Source of the DNA: an uncultured Collinsella sp.
GTDB taxonomy: Bacteria > Actinomycetota > Coriobacteriia > Coriobacteriales > Coriobacteriaceae
Length of the DNA: 9,449 nucleotides
Reading direction: 5' to 3'
Assembly (NCBI GenBank): GCA_900549195.1
Contig: URNK01000063.1
Location: 1 to 9,449 of the forward strand
Shown: positions 1 to 5,644 of the stretch, piece by piece
Numbering within the stretch: the stretch's first letter is position 1
Layout: each line of letters opens with the position of its first letter
The notes under the pieces: generated by a model
What the model was told of the DNA's origin: nothing
Databases searched by the model: none
Seen by the model: the letters and a program-made list of their open reading frames with translations, nothing else
Program-made: the position numbers and the translations under genes

Positions 1-156
1 GGCAACAAGAGCAAGGACTCGGGCGGAAAACTCGCCGACACGGGCGACGGCTCTGGTATCGCCGCCGGGCTCGCCGCTGCCGCCGTGGCGACAACGGTCG
101 CTGGCGCGGCAAAGCTTGCCAGTGACCGCGAAGACAGCGAAGGCGCTAGCGAATAG
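1..156 (+). CDS. C-terminal end of a probable sortase-anchored surface protein (5' partial)
   Basis: The reading frame is open from the first base to a TAG at 154-156 and gives 51 residues; the rest of the gene lies outside the window. The visible tail holds LADTGD at about residues 11-16, then an Ala/Gly/Val-rich hydrophobic stretch (about residues 19-37), then a short hydrophilic end, KLASDREDSEGASE. This order (LPXTG-like pentapeptide, membrane segment, short cytoplasmic tail) is that of a cell-wall sorting signal, which a sortase cleaves between Thr and Gly. Two things are odd. Ala replaces the Pro of LPXTG, and the tail carries one Lys and one Arg but several acidic residues, whereas most sorting signals end in a basic cluster. 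A plain single-pass membrane anchor is the main alternative. A strong hairpin terminator follows 30 bases after the stop, which supports this being a real gene end. Confidence 0.6.
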   Translation, partial: GNKSKDSGGKLADTGDGSGIAAGLAAAAVATTVAGAAKLASDREDSEGASE

Positions 157-185
157 GCAAGCCGGCCTTTTAAACACATCGACTC

Positions 186-225
186 AATCGGGAGCGTAGG
201 ACACCGTTCTGTGCCCCCGATTTTT
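186..225 (+). terminator. Rho-independent terminator of the surface-protein gene
   Basis: Bases 186-192 (AATCGGG) pair perfectly with 216-222 (CCCGATT). The stem continues inward with one mismatch and several G-U pairs to a 3-base loop near 203-205. A run of five T (221-225) overlaps and follows the right arm. The T run is on the plus strand only, so this serves the gene ending at 156. It does not serve the minus-strand gene ending at 251. Confidence 0.8.
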
Positions 226-250
226 ACCTTGGCCCGAACGCCGCCATAGG

Positions 251-520
251 CTACATCACTATGTTCAGCACGTTGACGAATTCCTGAGCCTGGGAGCGGC
301 TGCTCAGGCTAAAGACACAGGCAGTCAACAGCCTGTTGCGCAGAAAAACGTCGCGGCCCTTGATCCTGCTGACCCCCGTGATGTCCTTAAGGTAGACAAT
401 CTCGGTGTGCTTGCCGCCGAAAGTGCCCTTCTTGAGTACCTCAATGCGATTAGGGTAGATCTTGACGTCTTTAAACCTGCCCGAACCCTTACCCTGGAAT
501 AGCAAAGTGTTGTTGTCCAT
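251..520 (-). CDS. Small PH-like domain protein, function unknown
   Basis: The product is 89 residues, starting MDNNTLLF. An ATG six bases further upstream (526) is in frame, but GGGGAG (529-534) lies only 2 bases from it and 8 bases from the ATG at 520, so 520 is preferred. The protein is beta-rich: an F-x-G-x-G-S-G turn near residue 10, then strands around VKIYPNRIEVLKKG, a G-rich turn, then TEIVYLKDITGVSRIKGRDVFL, and a C-terminal helix (SRSQAQEFVNVLNIV). This layout resembles the small bacterial PH-like domains (DUF4429 type), in which a modified membrane-binding or protein-binding fold ends with a helix. There is no signal peptide or membrane segment, so it is probably cytoplasmic. Such domains are often fused to a SHOCT tail; here a separate SHOCT protein is encoded 600 bases upstream on the same strand. 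The family is inferred by pattern only. Confidence 0.6.
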   Translation of the reverse strand: MDNNTLLFQGKGSGRFKDVKIYPNRIEVLKKGTFGGKHTEIVYLKDITGVSRIKGRDVFLRNRLLTACVFSLSSRSQAQEFVNVLNIVM

Positions 521-535
521 ACACATCGCTCCCCA

Positions 536-646
536 TGGTTAGAGTTAAAACTGCCTCTATGGTCACATTTTAGTCACTTCGGGAATCCTGCACGAAGGCG
601 CTAGGCGACATTGAAATTCGAGTCCGCGCGAGGCTTTAAGATAGGC
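536..646 (+). pseudogene. Possible hicA-like toxin remnant
   Basis: One plus-strand frame, broken by TAG at 602-604, reads W-LELK....SHFSHF..PARRR, stop, then ATLKFESARGFKIG. HicA toxins typically carry a Trp, a GSHxxF motif, a basic stretch and a C-terminal TLRxIxRQAGFKI-like helix in that order. The order and partial identities fit a decayed hicA just ahead of the hicB-like pseudogene at 725. No start codon with a ribosome binding site is visible and the V-P-x-H segment is absent. This could be chance, and it overlaps the region expected to hold the promoter of the minus-strand gene at 251-520. Confidence 0.2.
567..572 (-). promoter_or_regulatory. Candidate -10 box for the PH-like gene
   Basis: The minus strand reads TAAAAT here, five of six bases matching the TATAAT consensus. 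It lies about 47 bases upstream of the ATG at 520, giving a leader of roughly 40 bases. No convincing -35 box is present, so the call is weak. Confidence 0.3.
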
Positions 647-724
647 ATGATCGGCCGCATCGATGCGACTGGCAATGCTTCTAGGAGTACGCCTCGTATT
701 ATTCGCCATTAGAGGAGGTCTTAC

Positions 725-1051
725 CTGGTTTACGCATGGGAATTCGAGTTCTTTGATTCGGACGGCATTGAACTTCCCGCGCCAGACTTCGGACATGAGC
801 CGCGACACGGCGGCAAGATTATCGCCGTAGCCGTCAGCCGCGAACTCGCCGACATCCCCGCCGTCACCGCAGCGAATGCCGCGCGTATACTCGGTGTTAG
901 CTCAGCGCGGGTATCGCAACTGATAAATGCAGGGCTGTTGGATTCATGGAAGGATGGCACCAAGTGAATGGTGTCCAAAGCTTCCATCGAGGCACGACTC
1001 GCCGACGCACCAAAGGCAGGGCGCCCAAAAGAGGTCCCTATTGCTGTATAA
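725..1051 (+). pseudogene. Decayed HicB-like antitoxin with helix-turn-helix domain
   Basis: AGGAGG (713-718) stands 6 bases before a CTG at 725, from which the frame reads VYAWEFEFFDSDG, then LPAPDFGHEPRHGG, then a helix-turn-helix (DIPAVTAANAARILGVSSARVSQLINAGLLDSWKDGTK). The frame stops at TGA (965-967) and continues without a shift as MVSKASIEARLADAPKAGRPKE to TAA at 1049-1051. The part after the stop is exactly what follows an HTH of this type, where an Arg normally sits at the stop position, so CGA to TGA is the simplest explanation. The N-terminal half looks too short for a HicB fold; from memory of related proteins about 50 residues between FFDSDG and LPAP are missing, apparently in frame. 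With the lost ATG this makes three lesions. The HTH could still be made as a short protein if CTG is used. In intact loci such proteins repress their own promoter and neutralise a HicA-type mRNA-cleaving toxin. Confidence 0.65.
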
Positions 1052-1078
1052 GGCGAGGCTACTGCGCACTTTTATTCC

Positions 1079-1141
1079 ACACGATGTTTTCAGCCTGGTA
1101 TAAACAAGTTCAATACCAGAATGCAAATCCAACCATCGTGT
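1079..1141. repeat. Nested inverted repeats between the hicB-like pseudogene and the SHOCT gene
   Basis: The outer arms ACACGATG (1079-1086) and CATCGTGT (1134-1141) are perfect 8-base inverted copies. Inside them CTGGTAT (1095-1101) and ATACCAG (1113-1119) are perfect 7-base inverted copies with an 11-base loop. The two stems nearly share a centre. There is no T run directly after the structure on the minus strand, so it is not a classic terminator for the SHOCT gene (stop at 1146), although a transcript of either strand could fold here. The surrounding bases are AT-richer than the neighbouring genes. Confidence 0.5.
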
Positions 1142-1145
1142 CTAA

Positions 1146-1613
1146 TTACGAAAGAATTTTCGCCTTTTCTGCAGCAAACTCTTCCTCGGTAAGTACTCCA
1201 CTTTCACGCAGCGCTGCAAGCCTCTCGAGCCTTGCAGCTACATCACCACTATCCACCAGCGTCTCAATAGTCTGTGAGACCTGCGGATACTGCTCGAGCT
1301 CCTTCGATAGGGCATCGACTATCTCGGCAATATTCTTTGCATTTTTGCCCCCGTTTAATACGTTTGCCCTGACCTTAGATGACGAGATGACAGTAACGCC
1401 AGATCCGCCTTCAACTGGAACAACCGAAATACTGATATTTTCACCCCAGGACCAAAGGCTCATACCAATCTCGGCTGCAACTGTTCTTGTTGTGGGCGAT
1501 GCGCTATCAACTTTTACTTTAGGTAGCTTTTCCATAGCTGCCTTCAAGGCATTAAACGTGTCGTCAGGAGAATACGGTACCTGAATCTGAAGCTGCTGAT
1601 CCGCAAAACCCAT
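1146..1613 (-). CDS. SHOCT-domain protein with an N-terminal START/PH-like domain
   Basis: The product is 155 residues with no signal peptide or membrane helix, so it is likely cytoplasmic. Residues 124-155 (DVAARLERLAALRESGVLTEEEFAAEKAKILS spans this segment's two helices) form a typical SHOCT domain, recognised by the L-x-x-L-x-x-G-x-L-T-x-E-E-F core; this short helical pair is a C-terminal oligomerisation or targeting module. Residues 1-115 look like a compact alpha/beta domain: a YSPDDTFNALKAAMEKLP helix region, alternating strands ending in GSGVTVISSS, and a long C-terminal helix (NAKNIAEIVDALSKELEQ). This resembles lipid- or ligand-binding START-like folds, but I do not recognise the exact family. 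The start is supported by GGAGG 7 bases before the ATG. A candidate promoter lies just upstream. The nearby 89-residue PH-like protein may be functionally related, because such domains are commonly joined to SHOCT. Confidence 0.75.
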   Translation of the reverse strand: MGFADQQLQIQVPYSPDDTFNALKAAMEKLPKVKVDSASPTTRTVAAEIGMSLWSWGENISISVVPVEGGSGVTVISSSKVRANVLNGGKNAKNIAEIVDALSKELEQYPQVSQTIETLVDSGDVAARLERLAALRESGVLTEEEFAAEKAKILS

Positions 1614-1652
1614 AATCCGGCCTCCGCTTCTACAAGATTAAGGCTATCGGCA

Positions 1653-1680
1653 ATGTTAGCACGTTCCCAGCACTTTTAAA
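1653..1680 (-). promoter_or_regulatory. Candidate promoter of the SHOCT gene
   Basis: On the minus strand TTTAAA (1675-1680) and TAACAT (1653-1658) are separated by 16 bases, and TG stands one base before the -10 box (extended -10). The expected start is near 1646, giving a leader of about 33 bases before the ATG at 1613. It lies in the 115-base gap after the zinc-ribbon gene, so the SHOCT gene is probably transcribed separately. Confidence 0.4.
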
Positions 1681-1728
1681 TTCATCTAATGACCTTGTGA
1701 TGCAGCCCGACACCCCGGCGCCACTCCC

Positions 1729-3066
1729 CTACTTCCCAAATAGCGCACCCAGCAGGCCGCGACGTTTGGGCTTCTCCTCTCGGTAGGAACCCTCGACGGC
1801 GGCTGCAACCTGGCGCGGTTGCTCGCAGCCTCCACGGCGTACGATCTGGTATAGGAACGGCGATTTAACGTATTTGACCTCGATGGGCGTGGCGTGCACG
1901 GTGCTTTCGCTCGACAGCATCACGTTGGGATTGAGCGGTGCCACCACATGCGTCTCGCGCTTGTCACTAAACACCACCGCAGCCGCGCGGCCCGTCTGGC
2001 CGTTCACGGCGATGCGCACCTGTTCGCCATCGCGACTATCCGAGGCAGGACGATCGACAAAGTACACCGGCACCATAACCAAGCCGTCCTTGTGCTTGCG
2101 GGCCTTGCGCGCCCACGTGCGGATGCTCTTTTTATTGAATCCCAGCACCGCCTCGGCGTCGTTGCCCGCAACGTCGAGCGCCAACTTATCAATAACCACC
2201 TGGTCCTTGGTAGACGCATCGACGGAGACAACGCGAAAGTCACCTTCCTGCATGGCCGGGTCAAACGGCCCAACCTTGGCAAAGTCCCACGGCTCCAAAA
2301 TGCCCATGAGGCGAACGTCCAGGTAGTTTGCCCTGGGATATGCCCAGTCGAGCACCTCGTAGTACACCAAGGTCTCCTTGCTCAGGCCCTTGCCCGGGAA
2401 GGACGCCATCATGCGCAGGTCCGCCAGCGCCATGGGGAAATAGAAGAGCATCATGTCGTTTTGGATCGCATCTTCCACGTCGTGCCCGGCAAAGGATTCC
2501 GCATACTGGCGCACCAGCTGCAGTGCGTTGGCACGTGCCTGCTGCGGCGAGATTTCGCAGGGAATGCCCTGCTCCGGCACATACTCTGCACCCACGCCCA
2601 TGGTCAGACGCTTGCTGAAGGTACCGGGCTTGAGCAGGTCGGCAATGCCGATCTTGTTGCCGCAGGACGGGCACTCAAACACGCGCTGCGTTGACTCGCC
2701 CTCAAAGGACGCCCCGCAGAAGGGGCAAGGAATGCTCACATGCGTGACCTCTTGGAACTCTTGCGCCGTGCCGCGATCCTCCCACAGCAGATGTTCCAGG
2801 ACCGACTGATTGCGCCAGTGCGCGTTGAAGAAATACCAGTCCGGGTCCTCCGGGCGCTCGAGTTGCGACACATGCGTGAGTTTGAGCAGTCCATCCACCA
2901 CCGTCAACGGCGTATGGCGAATACCCAAAGCGCTCTTGGGCTCTCCGGCGTCCGCCTGCCACGGAACGACCGTGCCGCAATAGGCGCACTCAAAGCTGCG
3001 CTTAGCTTGGTGCGAGTACATAGGGCCGCCGCAGTTTTGACATTTAATGGCAAACATCTCGTCCAT
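1729..3066 (-). CDS. Protein with two zinc ribbons, TFIIB-type, function unknown
   Basis: The product is 445 residues. The start at 3066 (MDEMFAIK) is fixed by a near-perfect AAAGGAGG at 3075-3082, 8 bases upstream; the in-frame ATG at 3117 has no such site. Two four-cysteine zinc ribbons are visible: Cys9/Cys12 with Cys27/Cys30, and Cys114/Cys117 with Cys132/Cys135. Between them is a Trp-rich stretch (DPDWYFFNAHWRNQSV). The remaining 300 residues contain no membrane segment. A C-terminal strand pair with VPVYFVDRP and AVNGQTGR recalls the VPVW...AMNGQTGK segment of zinc-ribbon proteins often mislabelled as PriA-like or replication-factor-Y-like in Firmicutes and Actinobacteria. The tail is basic (EEKPKRRGLLGALFGK) and could be membrane- or nucleic-acid-facing. 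No catalytic motif is seen. It is divergent from the CDF transporter gene, with 218 bases between starts. Confidence 0.8.
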   Translation of the reverse strand: MDEMFAIKCQNCGGPMYSHQAKRSFECAYCGTVVPWQADAGEPKSALGIRHTPLTVVDGLLKLTHVSQLERPEDPDWYFFNAHWRNQSVLEHLLWEDRGTAQEFQEVTHVSIPCPFCGASFEGESTQRVFECPSCGNKIGIADLLKPGTFSKRLTMGVGAEYVPEQGIPCEISPQQARANALQLVRQYAESFAGHDVEDAIQNDMMLFYFPMALADLRMMASFPGKGLSKETLVYYEVLDWAYPRANYLDVRLMGILEPWDFAKVGPFDPAMQEGDFRVVSVDASTKDQVVIDKLALDVAGNDAEAVLGFNKKSIRTWARKARKHKDGLVMVPVYFVDRPASDSRDGEQVRIAVNGQTGRAAAVVFSDKRETHVVAPLNPNVMLSSESTVHATPIEVKYVKSPFLYQIVRRGGCEQPRQVAAAVEGSYREEKPKRRGLLGALFGK

Positions 3067-3094
3067 GGAAACGTCCTCCTTTGCACAGGGGCTG

Positions 3095-3113
3095 TCGACA
3101 TTAAGTATGTCGA
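3095..3113 (-). promoter_or_regulatory. Palindrome at the probable promoter of the zinc-ribbon gene
   Basis: TCGACAT (3095-3101) and ATGTCGA (3107-3113) are perfect 7-base inverted arms around TAAGT. On the minus strand the right half contains CATACT (3104-3109), a possible -10 box about 38 bases before the ATG at 3066. A palindrome over a -10 box is a usual place for a repressor site. No clear -35 box was found, and the regulator is unknown. Confidence 0.4.
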
Positions 3114-3245
3114 GCAAACAGGCACATGCCCATACCCATGTGGCCCAAAATGGACCACCCAGGCAGACAAGAAGGCTCGCTCGTTAGCACCGGCAGACTA
3201 TTGCTGCATTTTCTGAGCATCGGTGCACGGCGCCCCCGCGCGAGC

Positions 3246-3251
3246 TACACT
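3246..3251 (+). promoter_or_regulatory. Candidate -10 box of the CDF exporter gene
   Basis: TACACT within GCTACACTAT lies 33 bases before the ATG at 3285 and would give a short leader. The hexamer 17 bases upstream (GTGCAC) is a poor -35 match, so this rests on the -10 box alone. Confidence 0.3.
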
Positions 3252-3284
3252 ATCCCCTTAAACATGATTGTGAGGACGACCGCT

Positions 3285-4466
3285 ATGCTATTTGTAAATC
3301 GGCTGGTACATACGCTTGTTCCCGGCGGCGAGGACGAGCCGGTCGATGCATCTTGCCGCACCAACGCGGGTTTTGCCGCAAGCCTCATCTGCATTGGCCT
3401 CAACATCACCCTGTGCCTGGCCAAGGGCATCGCGGGCCTGCTCGCCGGTTCCGTCTCCCTCATCGCCGACGCTTTCAACAACCTCTCCGATGCCTCGAGC
3501 AACATCGTGAGCCTGCTCGGGTTCCGCCTTGCCAGCCGCCCGGCAGACGAGGGCCACCCTTACGGCCACGGCCGCTACGAGTACCTGGCTGGTCTGTTTG
3601 TCGCCGTCCTGGTTTGTGCCGTCGGCATCAACCTAATCCTCGAGTCGGTCACCAAGATCATCAAGCCCTCGCCCACCGTGTATTCGGCGCTCTCCATGGC
3701 TGCCCTTGTTCTGTCCATGCTCGTCAAATTCTGGATGGCAGCGTTCAACCGCACGCTGGGCGATCGCATCGACTCCGAAACGCTCATCGCCACGGCGCAG
3801 GACTCCAAAAACGACGTCATCACCTCGGGCTCGGTCTTGGTGGCGGCGCTTATTTCGCAGACGACCGGCTTTGATCTCGATGGCTGGGCAGGCCTGGGTG
3901 TGGGCATCTTCATCTGCATCAGCGGCCTGGGCCTGGTGCGCGACGCCATCAGCCCGTTGCTGGGGCAAGCGCCCGACCCCAAGCTCGTCCAGGCAATCCG
4001 CGACAAGATCATGTCCTATCCGCAGGTCTTGGGCACACACGACCTCATGGTGCACGACTACGGCCCCGGTCGTCAGTTTGCCAGCGCCCACGTGGAGATG
4101 CCCGGCGAGGGCGACGCGTTTGAGCACCACGAGATTCTGGACACCATCGAGCACGACATCAAGCGCCAGATGGGCATTGGTATCACACTGCACTGCGACC
4201 CCATCGCGACAACCGGCGATGACTTGCGCGGCTGGGTCAAGCGCGGCGTCATGCAGATCGATCCCGCGCTCTCCATCCACGACCTGCACGAGCACGACGG
4301 GTTCGTTTCGTTTGACCTGGTGCGTCCCGACGGCTTTGACATATCCGACGAGGAGCTGCTGGGGCTCGTCACGCGCATCGTGCACGAGCGCCGACCCGAT
4401 GCCTCATGCGTCGTCACCTTTGATTCGGGCTTTAGCTCGCCCGACCGTCCGGCCGAGCAACTGTAG
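3285..4466 (+). CDS. Cation diffusion facilitator (CDF) family metal exporter, probably manganese type
   Basis: The product is 393 residues. The frame is open upstream to 3126, but GAGGA stands 8 bases before the ATG at 3285, and residues from MLFVNRLVHTL onward match the family, so 3285 is chosen. CDF proteins are inner-membrane antiporters that export divalent metal in exchange for protons and work as dimers. The membrane part (about residues 28-240) shows the second-helix motif IADAFNNLSDASSN (Asp62, Asn66, Asp69), the loop signature HPYGHGRYEYLAG (residues 91-103), and the fifth-helix motif DSKND (Asp173, Asp177). The cytoplasmic C-terminal domain follows, with the usual VHDYGPG and SAHVEMPG strands and the EHHEILDTIEHDI helix. 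Zinc transporters such as YiiP have DxxxD and HxxxD at the transport site. Here it is DxxxN and DxxxD, as in Bacillus MneS/MneP-type manganese exporters. Beyond the usual domain there is an added C-terminal segment of about 90 residues (GDDLRGWVKRGV to the end). Confidence 0.9.
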   Translation: MLFVNRLVHTLVPGGEDEPVDASCRTNAGFAASLICIGLNITLCLAKGIAGLLAGSVSLIADAFNNLSDASSNIVSLLGFRLASRPADEGHPYGHGRYEYLAGLFVAVLVCAVGINLILESVTKIIKPSPTVYSALSMAALVLSMLVKFWMAAFNRTLGDRIDSETLIATAQDSKNDVITSGSVLVAALISQTTGFDLDGWAGLGVGIFICISGLGLVRDAISPLLGQAPDPKLVQAIRDKIMSYPQVLGTHDLMVHDYGPGRQFASAHVEMPGEGDAFEHHEILDTIEHDIKRQMGIGITLHCDPIATTGDDLRGWVKRGVMQIDPALSIHDLHEHDGFVSFDLVRPDGFDISDEELLGLVTRIVHERRPDASCVVTFDSGFSSPDRPAEQL

Positions 4467-4478
4467 CCTGCTTAACAG

Positions 4479-5465
4479 CTAGTTTCCCTGCGCGCCCGAG
4501 ATGCCGTTTTGCAGCGCGTCCCAGGCATTGGTAGCCATATCGCCCAGATTCTGAGCAGTATCGCCGAGGTTTTGGGCTGTATCGCCCAGCTCTTGTGCCT
4601 TGTCTCCCAACTCCTGTGCCTTGTTGCTCAAATCCTCCAGCGTATTGGAGCTCGAGCTGTCGGTACCGCTTTGGCCGCCGGACGAGTTGCCATAGCTGTT
4701 CTTGTGCGTGAGCTGAATCTCCAGGTTGCCGTTGTCGTTATAGTAGGCATTCGTAACAACCCAGTTGGAATCGATGACGGGCGTTGAGCCATCGTCGGTC
4801 AGGATCACGGCGTTCGAAAGGTCGGCTCCGCGTGACTTGAGGAGCTTCTTGGCGTTGGACCAGTACTGTCCCGGGATATCGCTCAGGTCGACGGCAGCAG
4901 ACTGGGTGGTCTCGGCCTGCTCGGTCGTGGCATCGGTCGTGGCGCCCCGCTTGTTGAGCATGCCCGACACGATGGCGAACACGACCGACAAGGCAAAGAA
5001 AATCGCCAGCACGATGAGGATCTTCTTGATCACGCTCGACGAACGCGACGGCTTCTTCTCCTCGTCCTCGCCATATTGCGGAATCGACTTGGGGTACTCG
5101 CGATACGGCTCGCGCGACTCGTAGCGAGGCTGCGCCGTGCGAGGCATATACGTCGTCTGCTGAGGCTGCGGAATGGGATTTTGCGGCAGGTTGTCATAGG
5201 GATTCGGCGTCGAGGCAGCATAAGAATCCTGCGGCGCGTAATCAAACGGATCCGGAGCTGCGTTGCCATAGGGGCCTTGCGAAGATGCAGCGTAAGAATC
5301 CTGCGCCGTGTCGCCATAGCCCATAACCCGGGTGGGCTCGGCAGAAGGCTGCGTCGCGGCGGGGTCGGTATAACCGGGGTTGGGAACAACGCGGGTCGCA
5401 TCGGCGCTATCGCCAGCCTGCGCGGAACCGTAGCCGCCCATCACGGTTGTCTTGTCCTGATCCAT
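4479..5465 (-). CDS. Single-pass membrane protein with low-complexity N-terminus and C-terminal heptad repeats
   Basis: The product is 328 residues and its family is not recognised. The start is supported by AAAGGA 8 bases before the ATG. Residues 1-140 are disordered, rich in Pro, Tyr, Gln, Ser and Ala, with two copies of QDSYAAS (55-61, 79-85) and three short motifs of the form acidic-x-Thr-x-Val near Thr6/7, Thr24 and Thr45 (KTTVMGG, ATRVVPN, PTRVMGY). A charged EDEEKK...RSSSVIKK segment leads into one membrane helix, about residues 148-169. The positive-inside rule puts the N-terminus in the cytoplasm. Outside are about 100 residues with a possible small globular domain (IPGQYWSNAKKLLKSRGADLSNAVIL, then DSNWVV, then NLEIQLTHK), a Gly/Ser linker, and six near-identical seven-residue units. 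The first outside segment recalls PASTA-like binding modules in pattern only. The gene converges on the CDF gene with 12 bases between stops and no hairpin terminator. Confidence 0.75.
   Translation of the reverse strand: MDQDKTTVMGGYGSAQAGDSADATRVVPNPGYTDPAATQPSAEPTRVMGYGDTAQDSYAASSQGPYGNAAPDPFDYAPQDSYAASTPNPYDNLPQNPIPQPQQTTYMPRTAQPRYESREPYREYPKSIPQYGEDEEKKPSRSSSVIKKILIVLAIFFALSVVFAIVSGMLNKRGATTDATTEQAETTQSAAVDLSDIPGQYWSNAKKLLKSRGADLSNAVILTDDGSTPVIDSNWVVTNAYYNDNGNLEIQLTHKNSYGNSSGGQSGTDSSSSNTLEDLSNKAQELGDKAQELGDTAQNLGDTAQNLGDMATNAWDALQNGISGAQGN
4497..4622 (-). repeat. Heptad repeats in the C-terminus of the membrane protein
   Basis: Residues 282-323 consist of KAQELGD twice, TAQNLGD twice, then the diverged MATNAWD and ALQNGIS. 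Ala and Leu alternate at 3- and 4-residue spacing, as in an amphipathic helix or coiled coil. The Gly in each unit is unusual for a stable coiled coil and recalls LEA-like or apolipoprotein-like repeats. The 21-base units are similar at DNA level too, so copy number may vary between strains. Confidence 0.75.
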
Positions 5466-5510
5466 GCAACGATTCCTTTCCGTCGCGCGTGAGTCTCAAG
5501 TTATCCATGC

Positions 5511-5516
5511 ATTCTA
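5511..5516 (-). promoter_or_regulatory. Candidate -10 box of the heptad-repeat membrane protein gene
   Basis: The minus strand reads TAGAAT, five of six bases of the consensus, 45 bases before the ATG at 5465, giving a leader of about 39 bases. No good -35 box is visible. Confidence 0.35.
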
Positions 5517-5583
5517 CCCGCGCAAAAGCCTATGATGGGCAGAGTCCGTCGGTATCTACAAGACATGCGCGGTCCTAAGGATC

Positions 5584-5619
5584 AAAAAGCCCCGCCGGGC
5601 CTTGTGGGCACGGCGGGGC
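5584..5619 (-). terminator. Rho-independent terminator of fhs
   Basis: GCCCCGCCG (5589-5597) pairs perfectly with CGGCGGGGC (5611-5619). A further 3 pairs (5599-5601 with 5607-5609) form past one mismatch, leaving a 5-base loop. On the minus strand the stem is followed by TTTTT (5584-5588). It lies 26 bases after the fhs stop and insulates the membrane-protein gene from fhs transcription. Confidence 0.9.
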
Positions 5620-5644
5620 GGGCAAGCGGCTATGAGCAGCAGGC

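Noticed and set aside
563..987. Two minus-strand frames of 81 and 85 codons
   Set aside because: They are antisense to the HTH pseudogene, lack ribosome binding sites and have no recognisable domain; the plus-strand reading is clearly protein-like.
946..1584. Plus-strand 212-codon open frame
   Set aside because: It runs mostly antisense to the SHOCT gene, has a Ser/Ala-rich composition typical of shadow frames, and its first part overlaps the hicB-like pseudogene in another frame.
3126..3284. Upstream extension of the CDF gene to an ATG at 3126
   Set aside because: The added 53 residues have no family similarity, and only the ATG at 3285 has a well-placed GAGGA.
4467..4478. Bidirectional terminator between the convergent CDF and membrane-protein genes
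   Set aside because: Only 12 bases separate the stops and the flanks hold no strong stem followed by T residues on either strand.
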